A DNA stretch of 64,000 nt from NCBI RefSeq assembly GCF_047654785.1, contig NZ_JASGKQ010000002.1, positions 935,444 to 999,443 of the forward strand, read 5' to 3'. Origin of the DNA: Pelomonas sp047654785 (GTDB lineage Bacteria > Pseudomonadota > Gammaproteobacteria > Burkholderiales > Burkholderiaceae_C). Below are positions 46,715 through 54,649 of the stretch, in pieces (the stretch's first letter is position 1; every line of letters starts with the position of its first letter). The notes beneath the pieces are model-generated. The model saw only the letters and a program-made list of their open reading frames with translations, was not told the DNA's origin and did not search any database. Position numbers and translations under genes: made by a program.

Positions 46715-47729
46715 GGAGGCGCTGAGCGCGCCGGACGTGGTGGCCCGCCAGCTGGCGGCCGACCCGCTCAGTTACGCCCGGCTGGGCCAGGCGCTGCAGG
46801 CGCAGCCGCCCAGCGGCGTGCTGACCATCGCGCGCGGCAGCTCCGACCACGCGGCCCACTACCTGGCCTACCTCGTCATGGCGCGGCTGGGCCGGCTGGT
46901 CACGTCGCTGCCGATGTCGCTGGTGACGCTGTACCAGAGCCGGCTGCACTGCGAGGGCCTGCTGTCGCTGGCGTTCTCGCAGTCGGGCCAGAGCCCCGAC
47001 CTGATCGCGCCGACGGCCTTCTTCCGCGCGGGCGGCGCCCGCACGGTGGCCTTCGTCAACGCCGCCGGCTCGCCGCTGGCGGCCGCGGCCGAGCATGTGT
47101 TCGAGCTGCACGCCGGCCCCGAGAAGAGCGTGGCCGCCACCAAGAGCTACATCGCCCAGCTGGTGGCCGGCGCCCGCGTGGTGGCCGCCTGGCAGCAGGA
47201 CGACGCGCTGCGCGCCGCGCTGGACCTGCTGCCCGCGGCGCTGGCGCAGGCCGCCCGGCTGGACTGGAGTGCCGCGCTGCCGGCGCTGCAGGGCGCGGAC
47301 CGGCTGTTCGTGCTGGGCCGCGGCACCGGCCTGGCCGTGGCGATGGAGGCCGCGCTCAAGCTCAAGGAAACCTGCGGCATCCAGGCCGAGGCGTTCTCGG
47401 GCGCCGAGGTCAAGCACGGCCCGATGGCGCTGGTGCGCGACGGCTACCCGCTGCTCGTCTTCGCGCCGCGCGGCCCGGCCCAGGCCGGCCTGCTGGCCAT
47501 CGCCGAGGAGATGGCCGGCCGCGGCGGCCGCGTGCTGCTGGCCGCGCCGATCGGCACCCGGGTGGCGGCGGGCATCGAGCTGCTGCCGCTGGCCACCACG
47601 GGCAGCGAGGACCTGGATCCCATCGCGCTGGTGCAGAGCTTCTACCCGATGGTGGAGGCGCTGGCGCGGGCGCGCGGCTTCGACCCCGACGTCCCGCCCA
47701 ACCTGGCCAAGGTCACCAAGACCCACTAG
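46695..47729 (+). CDS. SIS-domain glucosamine-6-phosphate deaminase (NagB-II type)
   Basis: A 344-residue protein with two SIS domains and no glutaminase domain. It resembles the isomerase half of GlmS (TIARGSSDHAAHYLAYL, SQSGQSPD, ALKLKETCGIQAEAFSGAEVKHGP). Such proteins act as NagB-II deaminases, giving fructose-6-phosphate and ammonia, the last step of GlcNAc use. The ATG at 46695 lies inside nagA (20-bp overlap). It is the catabolic counterpart of GlmS at 3.9 kb. Confidence 0.9.
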   Translation: MTSLMLEEALSAPDVVARQLAADPLSYARLGQALQAQPPSGVLTIARGSSDHAAHYLAYLVMARLGRLVTSLPMSLVTLYQSRLHCEGLLSLAFSQSGQSPDLIAPTAFFRAGGARTVAFVNAAGSPLAAAAEHVFELHAGPEKSVAATKSYIAQLVAGARVVAAWQQDDALRAALDLLPAALAQAARLDWSAALPALQGADRLFVLGRGTGLAVAMEAALKLKETCGIQAEAFSGAEVKHGPMALVRDGYPLLVFAPRGPAQAGLLAIAEEMAGRGGRVLLAAPIGTRVAAGIELLPLATTGSEDLDPIALVQSFYPMVEALARARGFDPDVPPNLAKVTKTH

Positions 47730-47738
47730 AGGACCGCC

Positions 47739-49211
47739 ATGAGCACCTTCGATCCAGGCCGTCTCGTGATGGTCGACATTCCGGGCCGGTCGCTCGACGC
47801 CGAGACCGCCGCCTTCCTGCGCGAGCACAAGATCCGCTCGGTCTGCCTGTTCCGCAAGAACCTCGGCAGCGAGGACGAGGTGCGCGCGCTGATGCGCGAC
47901 CTGATCGACGTGCTCGGCCCCGAGGCGCTGATCGGCATCGACCAGGAGGGCGGCGCCGTCGTGCGCGCCACCTTCCTGCCGCAGCCGCCGTCGGCGATGG
48001 CGCTGGGTGCCAGCGGCGACGCGGCGCGCGCCGAGGCCGTCGGCGCGGCCGTCGCGCGCGGGCTGCGCTCGCTGGGCATCAACTGGAACTTCGCGCCGGT
48101 GCTGGACGTCAACAACAACCCGGCCAACCCGGTCATCGGCGAGCGCAGCTTCTCGAACGACCCGGCCGAGGTGGCCCGCCTCGCCGCCGCGTGGATGCGC
48201 GGCTCGCTGCGCGAGGGCGTGGCCTGCTGCGTGAAGCACTTCCCCGGCCACGGCGACACGCACGTGGACTCGCACCACGCGCTGCCCACCGTCGACAAGA
48301 GCCGCGCCGAGCTGGACGCGCTGGAGCTGGCGCCGTTCAAGGCGCTGGCGGCCCAGGCGCCGGCCATGATGACGGCCCACATCGTCTACCCGCAGATCGA
48401 CCCCGACCGCCCGGCCACGCTGTCGCCGCAGCTCATCGGCGGCATCCTGCGCCAGGACTGGGGCTATGACGGCGTCGTCATCACCGACGCGCTGATGATG
48501 AAGGCCGTGGCCGAGCGCTTCGGCTACGCGCGCTCCGCCGTGATGGCCATCGAGGCCGGCGCCGACATGGTGCTGGCCCAGGGCTCCCAGGCCGAGCAGC
48601 TGGTCGCCATCAACGCGCTGCGCGAGGCCTTCGCCAGCGGCCGGCTGGCGCCGGCGCAGGGCGAGGTGGCGAACGCGCGCCTGGACCGGCTCGCCGCCGC
48701 TTACCCGGCCCGCGCCGTGGACGATGCCGCCGCCCGCGCGGCCGACCATGCGCTGATGGCCGAGGCCTGGGCCGCCGGTCTGACCGCGCTGCGCGGCGCA
48801 CGGCCGCCCGCGCTGGGCGCGCCGATCCGCGTCATCGTGCAGGGCGACGTGCCGACCGACATGGTCTCCGAGGCCGGCCCCACCGGCCGCCAGGCGGTGG
48901 CGCTGTTCGAGGCCTTCACCGACGCGCAGATCCAGATGGTGGACGACATCGCCCAGCTGGACTGGGCCGCGCTGCCCCGCGACGGCCGCGCCAACGTGCT
49001 GGTCTCCACCCGCCGCGCCCGCTACGGTCAGGCCGCCGCCGGCTGGCGGCCGGACCTGCACCTGTCGCTGTGGAACCCCTACCAGGCACTGGACGTGGCC
49101 GGCCCGACGCTGCTGAGCTGGGGCTTCGCGCCCGGCGCGCTGGCGGGCGTCAAGGCCTGGCTGGAAGGCCGCGTGCCGGCGGCCGGCCGCGCGCCCGAGG
49201 GGCTGCGCTGA
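47739..49211 (+). CDS. Family 3 glycoside hydrolase (beta-N-acetylhexosaminidase)
   Basis: A 490-residue GH3 enzyme. The NagZ-type acid/base loop is KHFPGHGDTHVDSHH, and the nucleophile Asp is in VVITDALMM. NFAPVLDVNNNP and VIGERSFS are further family blocks. It lacks a signal peptide and so probably acts in the cytoplasm on GlcNAc disaccharides or muropeptide fragments. It is longer than E. coli NagZ (341 residues), with an extra C-terminal domain as in other chitin-operon GH3 enzymes. It overlaps the MFS gene by 1 bp. Confidence 0.9.
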   Translation: MSTFDPGRLVMVDIPGRSLDAETAAFLREHKIRSVCLFRKNLGSEDEVRALMRDLIDVLGPEALIGIDQEGGAVVRATFLPQPPSAMALGASGDAARAEAVGAAVARGLRSLGINWNFAPVLDVNNNPANPVIGERSFSNDPAEVARLAAAWMRGSLREGVACCVKHFPGHGDTHVDSHHALPTVDKSRAELDALELAPFKALAAQAPAMMTAHIVYPQIDPDRPATLSPQLIGGILRQDWGYDGVVITDALMMKAVAERFGYARSAVMAIEAGADMVLAQGSQAEQLVAINALREAFASGRLAPAQGEVANARLDRLAAAYPARAVDDAAARAADHALMAEAWAAGLTALRGARPPALGAPIRVIVQGDVPTDMVSEAGPTGRQAVALFEAFTDAQIQMVDDIAQLDWAALPRDGRANVLVSTRRARYGQAAAGWRPDLHLSLWNPYQALDVAGPTLLSWGFAPGALAGVKAWLEGRVPAAGRAPEGLR

Positions 49212-50482
49212 TGGACGCCGCCGCCAAGCCGGCCGCCGCCAGCCCGATGCGCTGGATCCCCAGCCTCTACTTCGTGCAGGGGCTGCAGTTCTTCGTCGTC
49301 ATGCTGATCGCCGGGCTGATGTTCAAGCAGATGGGCGTGGCCAACGACCAGATCGCGCGCTGGACCGGCCTGATCGGCCTGGCCTGGGCCTTCAAGCCGC
49401 TGTGGAGCCCGCTGGTGGAGCTGGCGCGCAGCAAGAAGCGGGTCGTCGTCGCGATGCAGTTCAGCGGCGCCGTGGGCCTCGGCCTGCTGGCGCTGGCGCT
49501 GCAGGCCAGCAACTTCTTCGCGCTCAGCATCGCGGTGCTGTTCTTCCTGGCCTATGCCTCGGCCACGCACGACATCGCCTGCGACGGCCTCTACATGGGC
49601 TCGCTGGACGCCAAGCGCCAGGCCGCCTACGCGGGCTGGCAGGGCGCGTTCTTCAATGCGTCCAAGTTCCTGACGCTGGGCGGCCTGATGGTGCTGGCCG
49701 GGCGGCTGGAGACGCGCATGGGCGTGTTCAACGCCTGGAGCCTGATCTTCGCGCTGCTGGCCGGCCTGCTGGCGCTGCTGGCCGCGTGGAATGCCCGGGC
49801 GCTGCCCAACCCGCAGCGCCTGTCCGGCGAGCCGGTGAAGCTGGGCGAGATCGTCGCCGACTTCCTGAAGAAGCCCGGCATCTGGAAGATGGTGCTGTTC
49901 ATCGTCATCTTCCGCCTCGCCGAGGGCCAGGTGCAGACCATCGGCCCGCTGTTCCTGATCGAGCCGCGCGGCGCCGGCGGCCTGGGCCTGACCAGCGAGC
50001 AGGTGGGCGGCGTGTACGGCACGGTGGGCACGGCGGCCTTCCTGGTCGGCTCCATCCTGGGCGGCTACTTCACCTCCTGGCTGGGCCTGAAGCGCGCGAT
50101 GCCGGTGCTGGTGCTGATGATGGCCGTGCCCAACGCGGTGTTCTGGGGCCTGAGCCTGGCGATGCCCACATCCATCTGGACCATCGGCGCGGCCGTGGGC
50201 GTGGAGATGTTCGGCTACGGCTTCGGCTTCGTCGGCATGATCCTGTACATCATGCAGGTGGTGGCCCCGGGCCGCTACCAGACGGCCCACTACGCGCTCG
50301 GCTCGGGCGTCATGCAGCTGGGCTTCATCCTCAGCAAGACCCTCAGCGGCGACATCCAGGTGGCCATGGGCTACCAGCACTTCTTCCTGTGGACGCTGGT
50401 CTGCGGCGTGCCCGCGCTGCTGCTGCTGCTGTGGGTGCCCATGCCGCGCCCCAACCCGACGCCGGAGCCCCTCCCCGCATGA
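49211..50482 (+). CDS. MFS transporter (AmpG/NagP-like)
   Basis: A 423-residue inner-membrane carrier with about 12 hydrophobic helices. Sequence blocks such as PSLYFVQGLQFFVVM, GLAWAFKPLWSPLVE and ASATHDIACDGLYMG resemble AmpG-like sugar/muropeptide permeases. In this operon it most likely imports GlcNAc or chitobiose by proton symport; AmpG-type muropeptide uptake is an alternative. It overlaps both neighbours (1 bp with GH3, 4 bp with GH16). Confidence 0.87.
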   Translation: MDAAAKPAAASPMRWIPSLYFVQGLQFFVVMLIAGLMFKQMGVANDQIARWTGLIGLAWAFKPLWSPLVELARSKKRVVVAMQFSGAVGLGLLALALQASNFFALSIAVLFFLAYASATHDIACDGLYMGSLDAKRQAAYAGWQGAFFNASKFLTLGGLMVLAGRLETRMGVFNAWSLIFALLAGLLALLAAWNARALPNPQRLSGEPVKLGEIVADFLKKPGIWKMVLFIVIFRLAEGQVQTIGPLFLIEPRGAGGLGLTSEQVGGVYGTVGTAAFLVGSILGGYFTSWLGLKRAMPVLVLMMAVPNAVFWGLSLAMPTSIWTIGAAVGVEMFGYGFGFVGMILYIMQVVAPGRYQTAHYALGSGVMQLGFILSKTLSGDIQVAMGYQHFFLWTLVCGVPALLLLLWVPMPRPNPTPEPLPA

Positions 50483-51342
50483 AGCACGCCTTCTTCTCCC
50501 TGCCAGCCCTGGCCCTGGCCGCGGCGCCCGCCCTCGCGGCCAACGCCGCGGCCGGCGAGTTCTTCGACGACTTCTCCCAGCCCGACACCGCCGCGCTGCG
50601 CGCCAGCGGCTGGGTGCTGCGCGACGGCGGCGGCCACCCCGGCCTGCCGGGCACGCGCTTCGCGCCCGGCCAGGTGTCCGTCGCCGACGGCCAGCTGAAG
50701 CTGCGGCTGGACACGGATGGCACCGCCGCCGGCACCGCGCAGCCGCAGCTGTGCGCGGCGCGCAAGTTCCTGTGGGGCACGACGACGGCGCGCGTGCGGC
50801 TGCGCGACACCGCCACGCGCGACACCGTCGTGCAGGCCTTCTACCTCGCCGGCCCGCTGCGCTACGACTTCGACCCCGAGTTCAGCGAGGTCGATTTCGA
50901 ATACCTCCCGCACGGCGGCTGGGGCGCGCCGGACACGCGGCTGTACGGCGTGGCCTGGCACACCGTGCGCGTGAATCCCTTTCTGCCGTTCAACAGCTCG
51001 GGCCAGCACAAGGGCTCGCATGACGGCTGGCAACTCCTGACCGTGCAGGTCGAGGCCGGCCGCGTGCGCCACTACGCCAACGACAAGCTGCTCAACGAGG
51101 CCGCCGGCCGCAACGTGCCGGTGAAGCCCATGGCGATCAGCTTCAGCCACTGGTTGTCCGGCGGCGCGACGCCCGGCGCGGCGCGCGCGCACGAGTTCGA
51201 GGTCGACTGGGTGCTGCACGCCCAGGGCCAGGTGCTCAGCCCGGCGGCCATGCAGGCGCGCGCCGCCGAACTGCAGCGCCAGGGCGTGGCCCGCCGCGAC
51301 ACCGTGCCCGACGCCGGCCTGACCAGCGACTGCAACCTATGA
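50479..51342 (+). CDS. Secreted family 16 glycoside hydrolase-like protein
   Basis: A 287-residue exported protein with a signal peptide (residues about 1-21, ending ALA). The GH16 active-site signature ExDxE is intact (E137, D139, E141 in SEVDFEYLP). The fold is a beta-sandwich. Family members cleave beta-1,3/1,4-glucans or galactans, and some transglycosylate chitin-glucan. In a chitin operon it could help open mixed polymers; the substrate is inference. It overlaps the MFS and GH18 genes by 4 bp each. Confidence 0.87.
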   Translation: MKHAFFSLPALALAAAPALAANAAAGEFFDDFSQPDTAALRASGWVLRDGGGHPGLPGTRFAPGQVSVADGQLKLRLDTDGTAAGTAQPQLCAARKFLWGTTTARVRLRDTATRDTVVQAFYLAGPLRYDFDPEFSEVDFEYLPHGGWGAPDTRLYGVAWHTVRVNPFLPFNSSGQHKGSHDGWQLLTVQVEAGRVRHYANDKLLNEAAGRNVPVKPMAISFSHWLSGGATPGAARAHEFEVDWVLHAQGQVLSPAAMQARAAELQRQGVARRDTVPDAGLTSDCNL

Positions 51343-52469
51343 CCTGGCGCTTCCTGTTCCTCGCGCTGGCGCTGGCGGCCTCGCTGGCGCAGGCCCGCAC
51401 CCCCGTCGTCGGCACCTACGTGCTGGCCGAGCGCGGCGTGCAGGCCGTCGAGCAGCTCCCGCCGGGCCGCGTGTCGCACATCCTGTACGCCTTCCTGTTG
51501 GTCTGCGGCGAAGGCCAGCGCCCGCAGGAGGCCGAGGCCTGCGCCGGCCAGCCCGCCTTCGGCATCGCGCCGCATGCGGACCAGGCCGTCTTCTCGGCCG
51601 CCTTCCAGCGCCTGAAGCAGCGCGACCCGCGGGTGCAGGTGCTCGCCTCGGTGGGCGGCTGGGGTGGCTCGGACCCGTTCTTCCACCTCGCCGCGACGCC
51701 CGAGGGGCGCACCGCGTTCGTGCAGTCGGCGCTGGACTGGCTGCGCGCCCACCCCGGCTTCGACGGCCTGGACATCGACTGGGAGCACCCCGGCAACAAC
51801 GGCGCCGTCAACGGCGTGCAGCTGGGCGGCCCGGCCGACGGCGAGCACTTCGCGCAGCTGCTGCAGGACCTGCGCACCGGCCTGGACGCGCTGGGCCGCG
51901 AGACCGGCCGGCGCTACGCGCTGACCGTGGCCATCAACACCACCCGGGAGCAGCTCGCGCGCATGCCCATGGGCCGCGCGGCCCGCTCGCTGGACCTGGT
52001 GTTCATGATGACCTACGACTTCGCCGGCCCCTGGAGCACCCGGGCCGCGCACCACACCGCGCTGCGCAGCGCCCGGGCCGGCGGCGAGAGCCTGGAGCGG
52101 GCCGTGGCCACCCTGAAGGCCGAGGGCGTGCCGGCGGCCAAGATGGTGGCCGGCGTGGCGATGTACGGCCGGGGCTTCAGCGGCGTCAAGGCGGACGGCA
52201 GCTTTGCCGGCCCGTGGCCGAATGCCGACGGCTCCGTCGCGTTCAAGGACCTGGCCGCTCTGAAGGCGCGCGGCCTGAAGCCCAGGTTCGACCGGGCCAC
52301 GCAGTCCTGGGCGCTGGTGGGCGGCGGCGTGTTCGTCGGCTACGACGACCCGCGCGCGGTGCGCGCCAAGGTCGCCTTCGCCCGGCGCCAGGGGCTGGCC
52401 GGGGTGTTCGCCTGGGAGCTGGGCCAGGACAATGGCGAGATCCTGGACGCCATGAACACCACCCCGTGA
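51339..52469 (+). CDS. Secreted family 18 chitinase
   Basis: A 376-residue GH18 enzyme with a signal peptide (about residues 1-19). The catalytic motif DGLDIDWE is at 142-149, with acid/base E149. SVGGWGG (about 104-110) and MMTYDFAGPW are conserved barrel motifs. It has no carbohydrate-binding module. It would cut chitin or chitodextrins outside the cytoplasm. It overlaps GH16 and nagX by 4 bp each, so all are one transcript. Confidence 0.94.
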   Translation: MTWRFLFLALALAASLAQARTPVVGTYVLAERGVQAVEQLPPGRVSHILYAFLLVCGEGQRPQEAEACAGQPAFGIAPHADQAVFSAAFQRLKQRDPRVQVLASVGGWGGSDPFFHLAATPEGRTAFVQSALDWLRAHPGFDGLDIDWEHPGNNGAVNGVQLGGPADGEHFAQLLQDLRTGLDALGRETGRRYALTVAINTTREQLARMPMGRAARSLDLVFMMTYDFAGPWSTRAAHHTALRSARAGGESLERAVATLKAEGVPAAKMVAGVAMYGRGFSGVKADGSFAGPWPNADGSVAFKDLAALKARGLKPRFDRATQSWALVGGGVFVGYDDPRAVRAKVAFARRQGLAGVFAWELGQDNGEILDAMNTTP

Positions 52470-53536
52470 ACACGACCCGCCGCATCGCCTCCGTGGACGC
52501 GCTGCGCGGCCTGGCCGTGGCGGCCATGCTGCTGGTCAACAACCCCGGCGACTGGGGCCATGTCTACGCGCCGCTGCAGCATGCCGCCTGGCACGGCTGC
52601 ACGCCGACGGACCTGATCTTCCCGTTCTTCCTGTTCATCGTCGGTGTGTCCACGGCGCTGGCCATCGGGCCGCGCGTGCAGGCCGGCGCCGCGCCGGGGC
52701 CGCTGCGCGCCGCCGTCGTGCGGCGCGGCCTGCGCATCCTGGCGCTGGGCCTGCTGCTGCATGCGCTGGCCTGGTGGCTGCTGGACAAGCCCGAGTTCCG
52801 CATGCCCGGCGTGCTGCAGCGCATCGGGCTGTGCTTCATCGCCGCCGGGCTGGTGGCCGTGCAGTGGCGCGCGCGCGGGCAGTGGCTGCTGCTGGTCGTG
52901 CTGCTGGCCGGCTACGGCGCGCTGCTGCAGGGCAGCGGGGCGCCGCTGGAGAAGCTGGGTAGCCTGCAGCAGCGCCTGGACACGGCGCTGCTGGGCCGCT
53001 TCGCCTACGAGTGGAACGCGCAGACCGGCATCGCCTTCGACCCCGAGGGCCTGCTGTCCACGCTGGGCGCGCTGGCGACCACGGTGTTCGGCCTGCTGTG
53101 CGGCGGCCTGCTGCGGCGCGAGGCGCCGCGCGCCGTACTGCTGACCGGCATCGCGGCGGCGCTGGTGGGCGCCTGGTGGTCCACCTGGCTGCCGTGGAAC
53201 AAGCAGCTGTGGACGCCCAGCTTCGTGCTGTGGACCGGCGGCCTGGCCGCCGTGGCGCTGGCCGCCGCGCGCGTCTGGGTGGATGTGCGCGGCCACCGCC
53301 CCTGGGGGCGGGCCTTCGGGCTGAACGCGATCGGCGCCTATGCCGGGGCCTGGCTGTGCGCGGTCCTGCTGGCGGCCAGCGGCTGGATGGCGCCGCTCTA
53401 CGCCACCATGTTCGGCCCGGTGGGCGCGGCGCTCGGGCCGCATGCGCAGTCGCTCGCCTTCGCGCTCGCCTTCGTGGCGGCCTGGGCCGCCATCGTCTGG
53501 GCGCTGGACCGGCGCGGGCTGTACTGGAAGATCTGA
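52466..53536 (+). CDS. nagX: NagX-like membrane acyltransferase (HGSNAT family)
   Basis: A 356-residue multi-pass membrane protein of the NagX/DUF5009 family, related to human heparan-alpha-glucosaminide N-acetyltransferase. It begins with GTG (overlapping the chitinase stop, GTGA) and the family signature RIASVDALRGLAVAAMLLVNNPG, with HAAWHGCTPTDLIFPFFLF after it. It may acetylate free glucosamine units in the periplasm using cytoplasmic acetyl-CoA, so that they fit the GlcNAc pathway; this is the common inference, not proven here. Confidence 0.9.
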   Translation: MNTTRRIASVDALRGLAVAAMLLVNNPGDWGHVYAPLQHAAWHGCTPTDLIFPFFLFIVGVSTALAIGPRVQAGAAPGPLRAAVVRRGLRILALGLLLHALAWWLLDKPEFRMPGVLQRIGLCFIAAGLVAVQWRARGQWLLLVVLLAGYGALLQGSGAPLEKLGSLQQRLDTALLGRFAYEWNAQTGIAFDPEGLLSTLGALATTVFGLLCGGLLRREAPRAVLLTGIAAALVGAWWSTWLPWNKQLWTPSFVLWTGGLAAVALAAARVWVDVRGHRPWGRAFGLNAIGAYAGAWLCAVLLAASGWMAPLYATMFGPVGAALGPHAQSLAFALAFVAAWAAIVWALDRRGLYWKI

Positions 53537-53568
53537 GAGCGTGGGCGCCGCGTGATGGGGACACAGCC

Positions 53569-54276
53569 GTGAGCGAGCCGTTCTCGATCCGCATGCCGCC
53601 GGACATCCGCTCCGTGCGGGTGGGCGAGCACCCGGTCGTCTTCATCGACGATTTCCTGGAAGACCCGCAGGCCCTGGTCGAAGCGGCGCGCCAGGCCCGC
53701 TTCGAGCCCTGCCCCGGCGCGGACGAGCGCCGGGGCTACCCCGGCGTGCGCGCACCGGCACCGCGGGCCTATTCGGAGCGCCTGACGGAACTGCTGGACC
53801 CGCTCATCAAGCTCAACTTCGGCGTGCCCGAGCATCTGCCGGTGAAGAAGACGCCCTGCGCCTTCTCTCTGACGACGGTGGCGCCGCACGAACTGGGGCC
53901 CCTGCAGCGCGTGCCGCATTTCGACGCCAGCACGCCGCACTACATGGCGGTGCTGCTCTATCTCTGCGACGAGCGGCATGGCGGCACGGCCTTCTACCGC
54001 CACCGGGCCAGCGGCCTGCAGCAGATCACGGCCGAGAACCGCGAGCGCTATGGCGAGCTGATCTACGGCGAGGTCGAGCGCCGCCCGGCGCCGCCGCGCT
54101 ATTTCGGCGACTCGGACGAGCATTTCGAGTTCCTCGGCATGATGCCGGCGCGCTTCAACCGCCTCGTGGCCTATCGCGGCAGCCTGCTGCATTCGGCCAT
54201 CGTCAACCCGCAGCACGGATTGAGTGCTGACCCCGGACGGGGGCGGCTGACGGTCAATACCTTCTACGATTTCTAG
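53569..54276 (+). CDS. DUF6445-like protein, possible cupin/2OG-type fold
   Basis: A 235-residue protein matching what I know as the DUF6445 family. The H-x-D in PHFDAST and a later His in SLLHSAIVN resemble the ligands of Fe(II)/2-oxoglutarate-type double-stranded beta-helix enzymes. Members often sit near TonB-dependent receptors with SapC and halogenase-like genes, and a TonB receptor is 370 bp away here. The start is GTG 53569, with GGGGA upstream. It follows nagX by 32 bp and may end the operon. Its stop codon shares a CTAG with the antitoxin gene's stop. Confidence 0.8.
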   Translation: MSEPFSIRMPPDIRSVRVGEHPVVFIDDFLEDPQALVEAARQARFEPCPGADERRGYPGVRAPAPRAYSERLTELLDPLIKLNFGVPEHLPVKKTPCAFSLTTVAPHELGPLQRVPHFDASTPHYMAVLLYLCDERHGGTAFYRHRASGLQQITAENRERYGELIYGEVERRPAPPRYFGDSDEHFEFLGMMPARFNRLVAYRGSLLHSAIVNPQHGLSADPGRGRLTVNTFYDF

Positions 54277-54503
54277 TCGCCGCCACTGCGGAGCTGGCGC
54301 ACCGATTCCGCGAGGCGTGCTGCGTTCGCGGGGCTGCGCATCAGGTAGCTGGTTTCTTGCAAGGCGTTGAACTCATCCAGCGAGAGCATGACCACCGGCT
54401 TGCCGCGCCGGGGCGTGATCCGTACGGGCGCGTGGCCGTCGTTCACCAGTCGCATGAGTTCGGCAAGGCGGGCACGTGCGTCGCTGCAGGTGAGTGTGAG
54501 CAT
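54273..54503 (-). CDS. Phd/YefM-family antitoxin, no adjacent toxin
   Basis: A 76-residue antitoxin of the Phd/YefM fold: N-terminal DNA-binding part (LTLTCSDARARLAELM, VRITPRRGKPVVMLSLDEF) and a C-terminal toxin-neutralising helix (YLMRSPANAARLAESVRQL, YefM-like). YefM normally precedes yoeB. Here the stop overlaps the convergent DUF6445 stop, so there is no room for a toxin gene downstream, and none lies upstream. It is therefore an orphan antitoxin. Confidence 0.82.
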   Translation of the reverse strand: MLTLTCSDARARLAELMRLVNDGHAPVRITPRRGKPVVMLSLDEFNALQETSYLMRSPANAARLAESVRQLRSGGD

Positions 54504-54569
54504 GGCGGCTTCCGTGTCGTCAAGCGATGCGCGAAGTTTGGCGCATTCCAGACATGGGCGCGCCGCATG

Positions 54570-54603
54570 AAAAACACCCCGGCAACCGAAGCTGCCGGGG
54601 TGT
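54570..54603 (-). terminator. Rho-independent terminator of the TonB receptor gene
   Basis: 11-bp stem ACACCCCGGCA (54574-54584)/TGCCGGGGTGT (54593-54603) with an 8-base loop. On the minus strand it is followed by TTTTTC. It begins 47 bp after the receptor stop. Confidence 0.85.
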
Positions 54604-54649
54604 GCGGGGAGCGAGCCGCCCCGGGGCGGGGCGGCGGGGCGGTCGCCGA

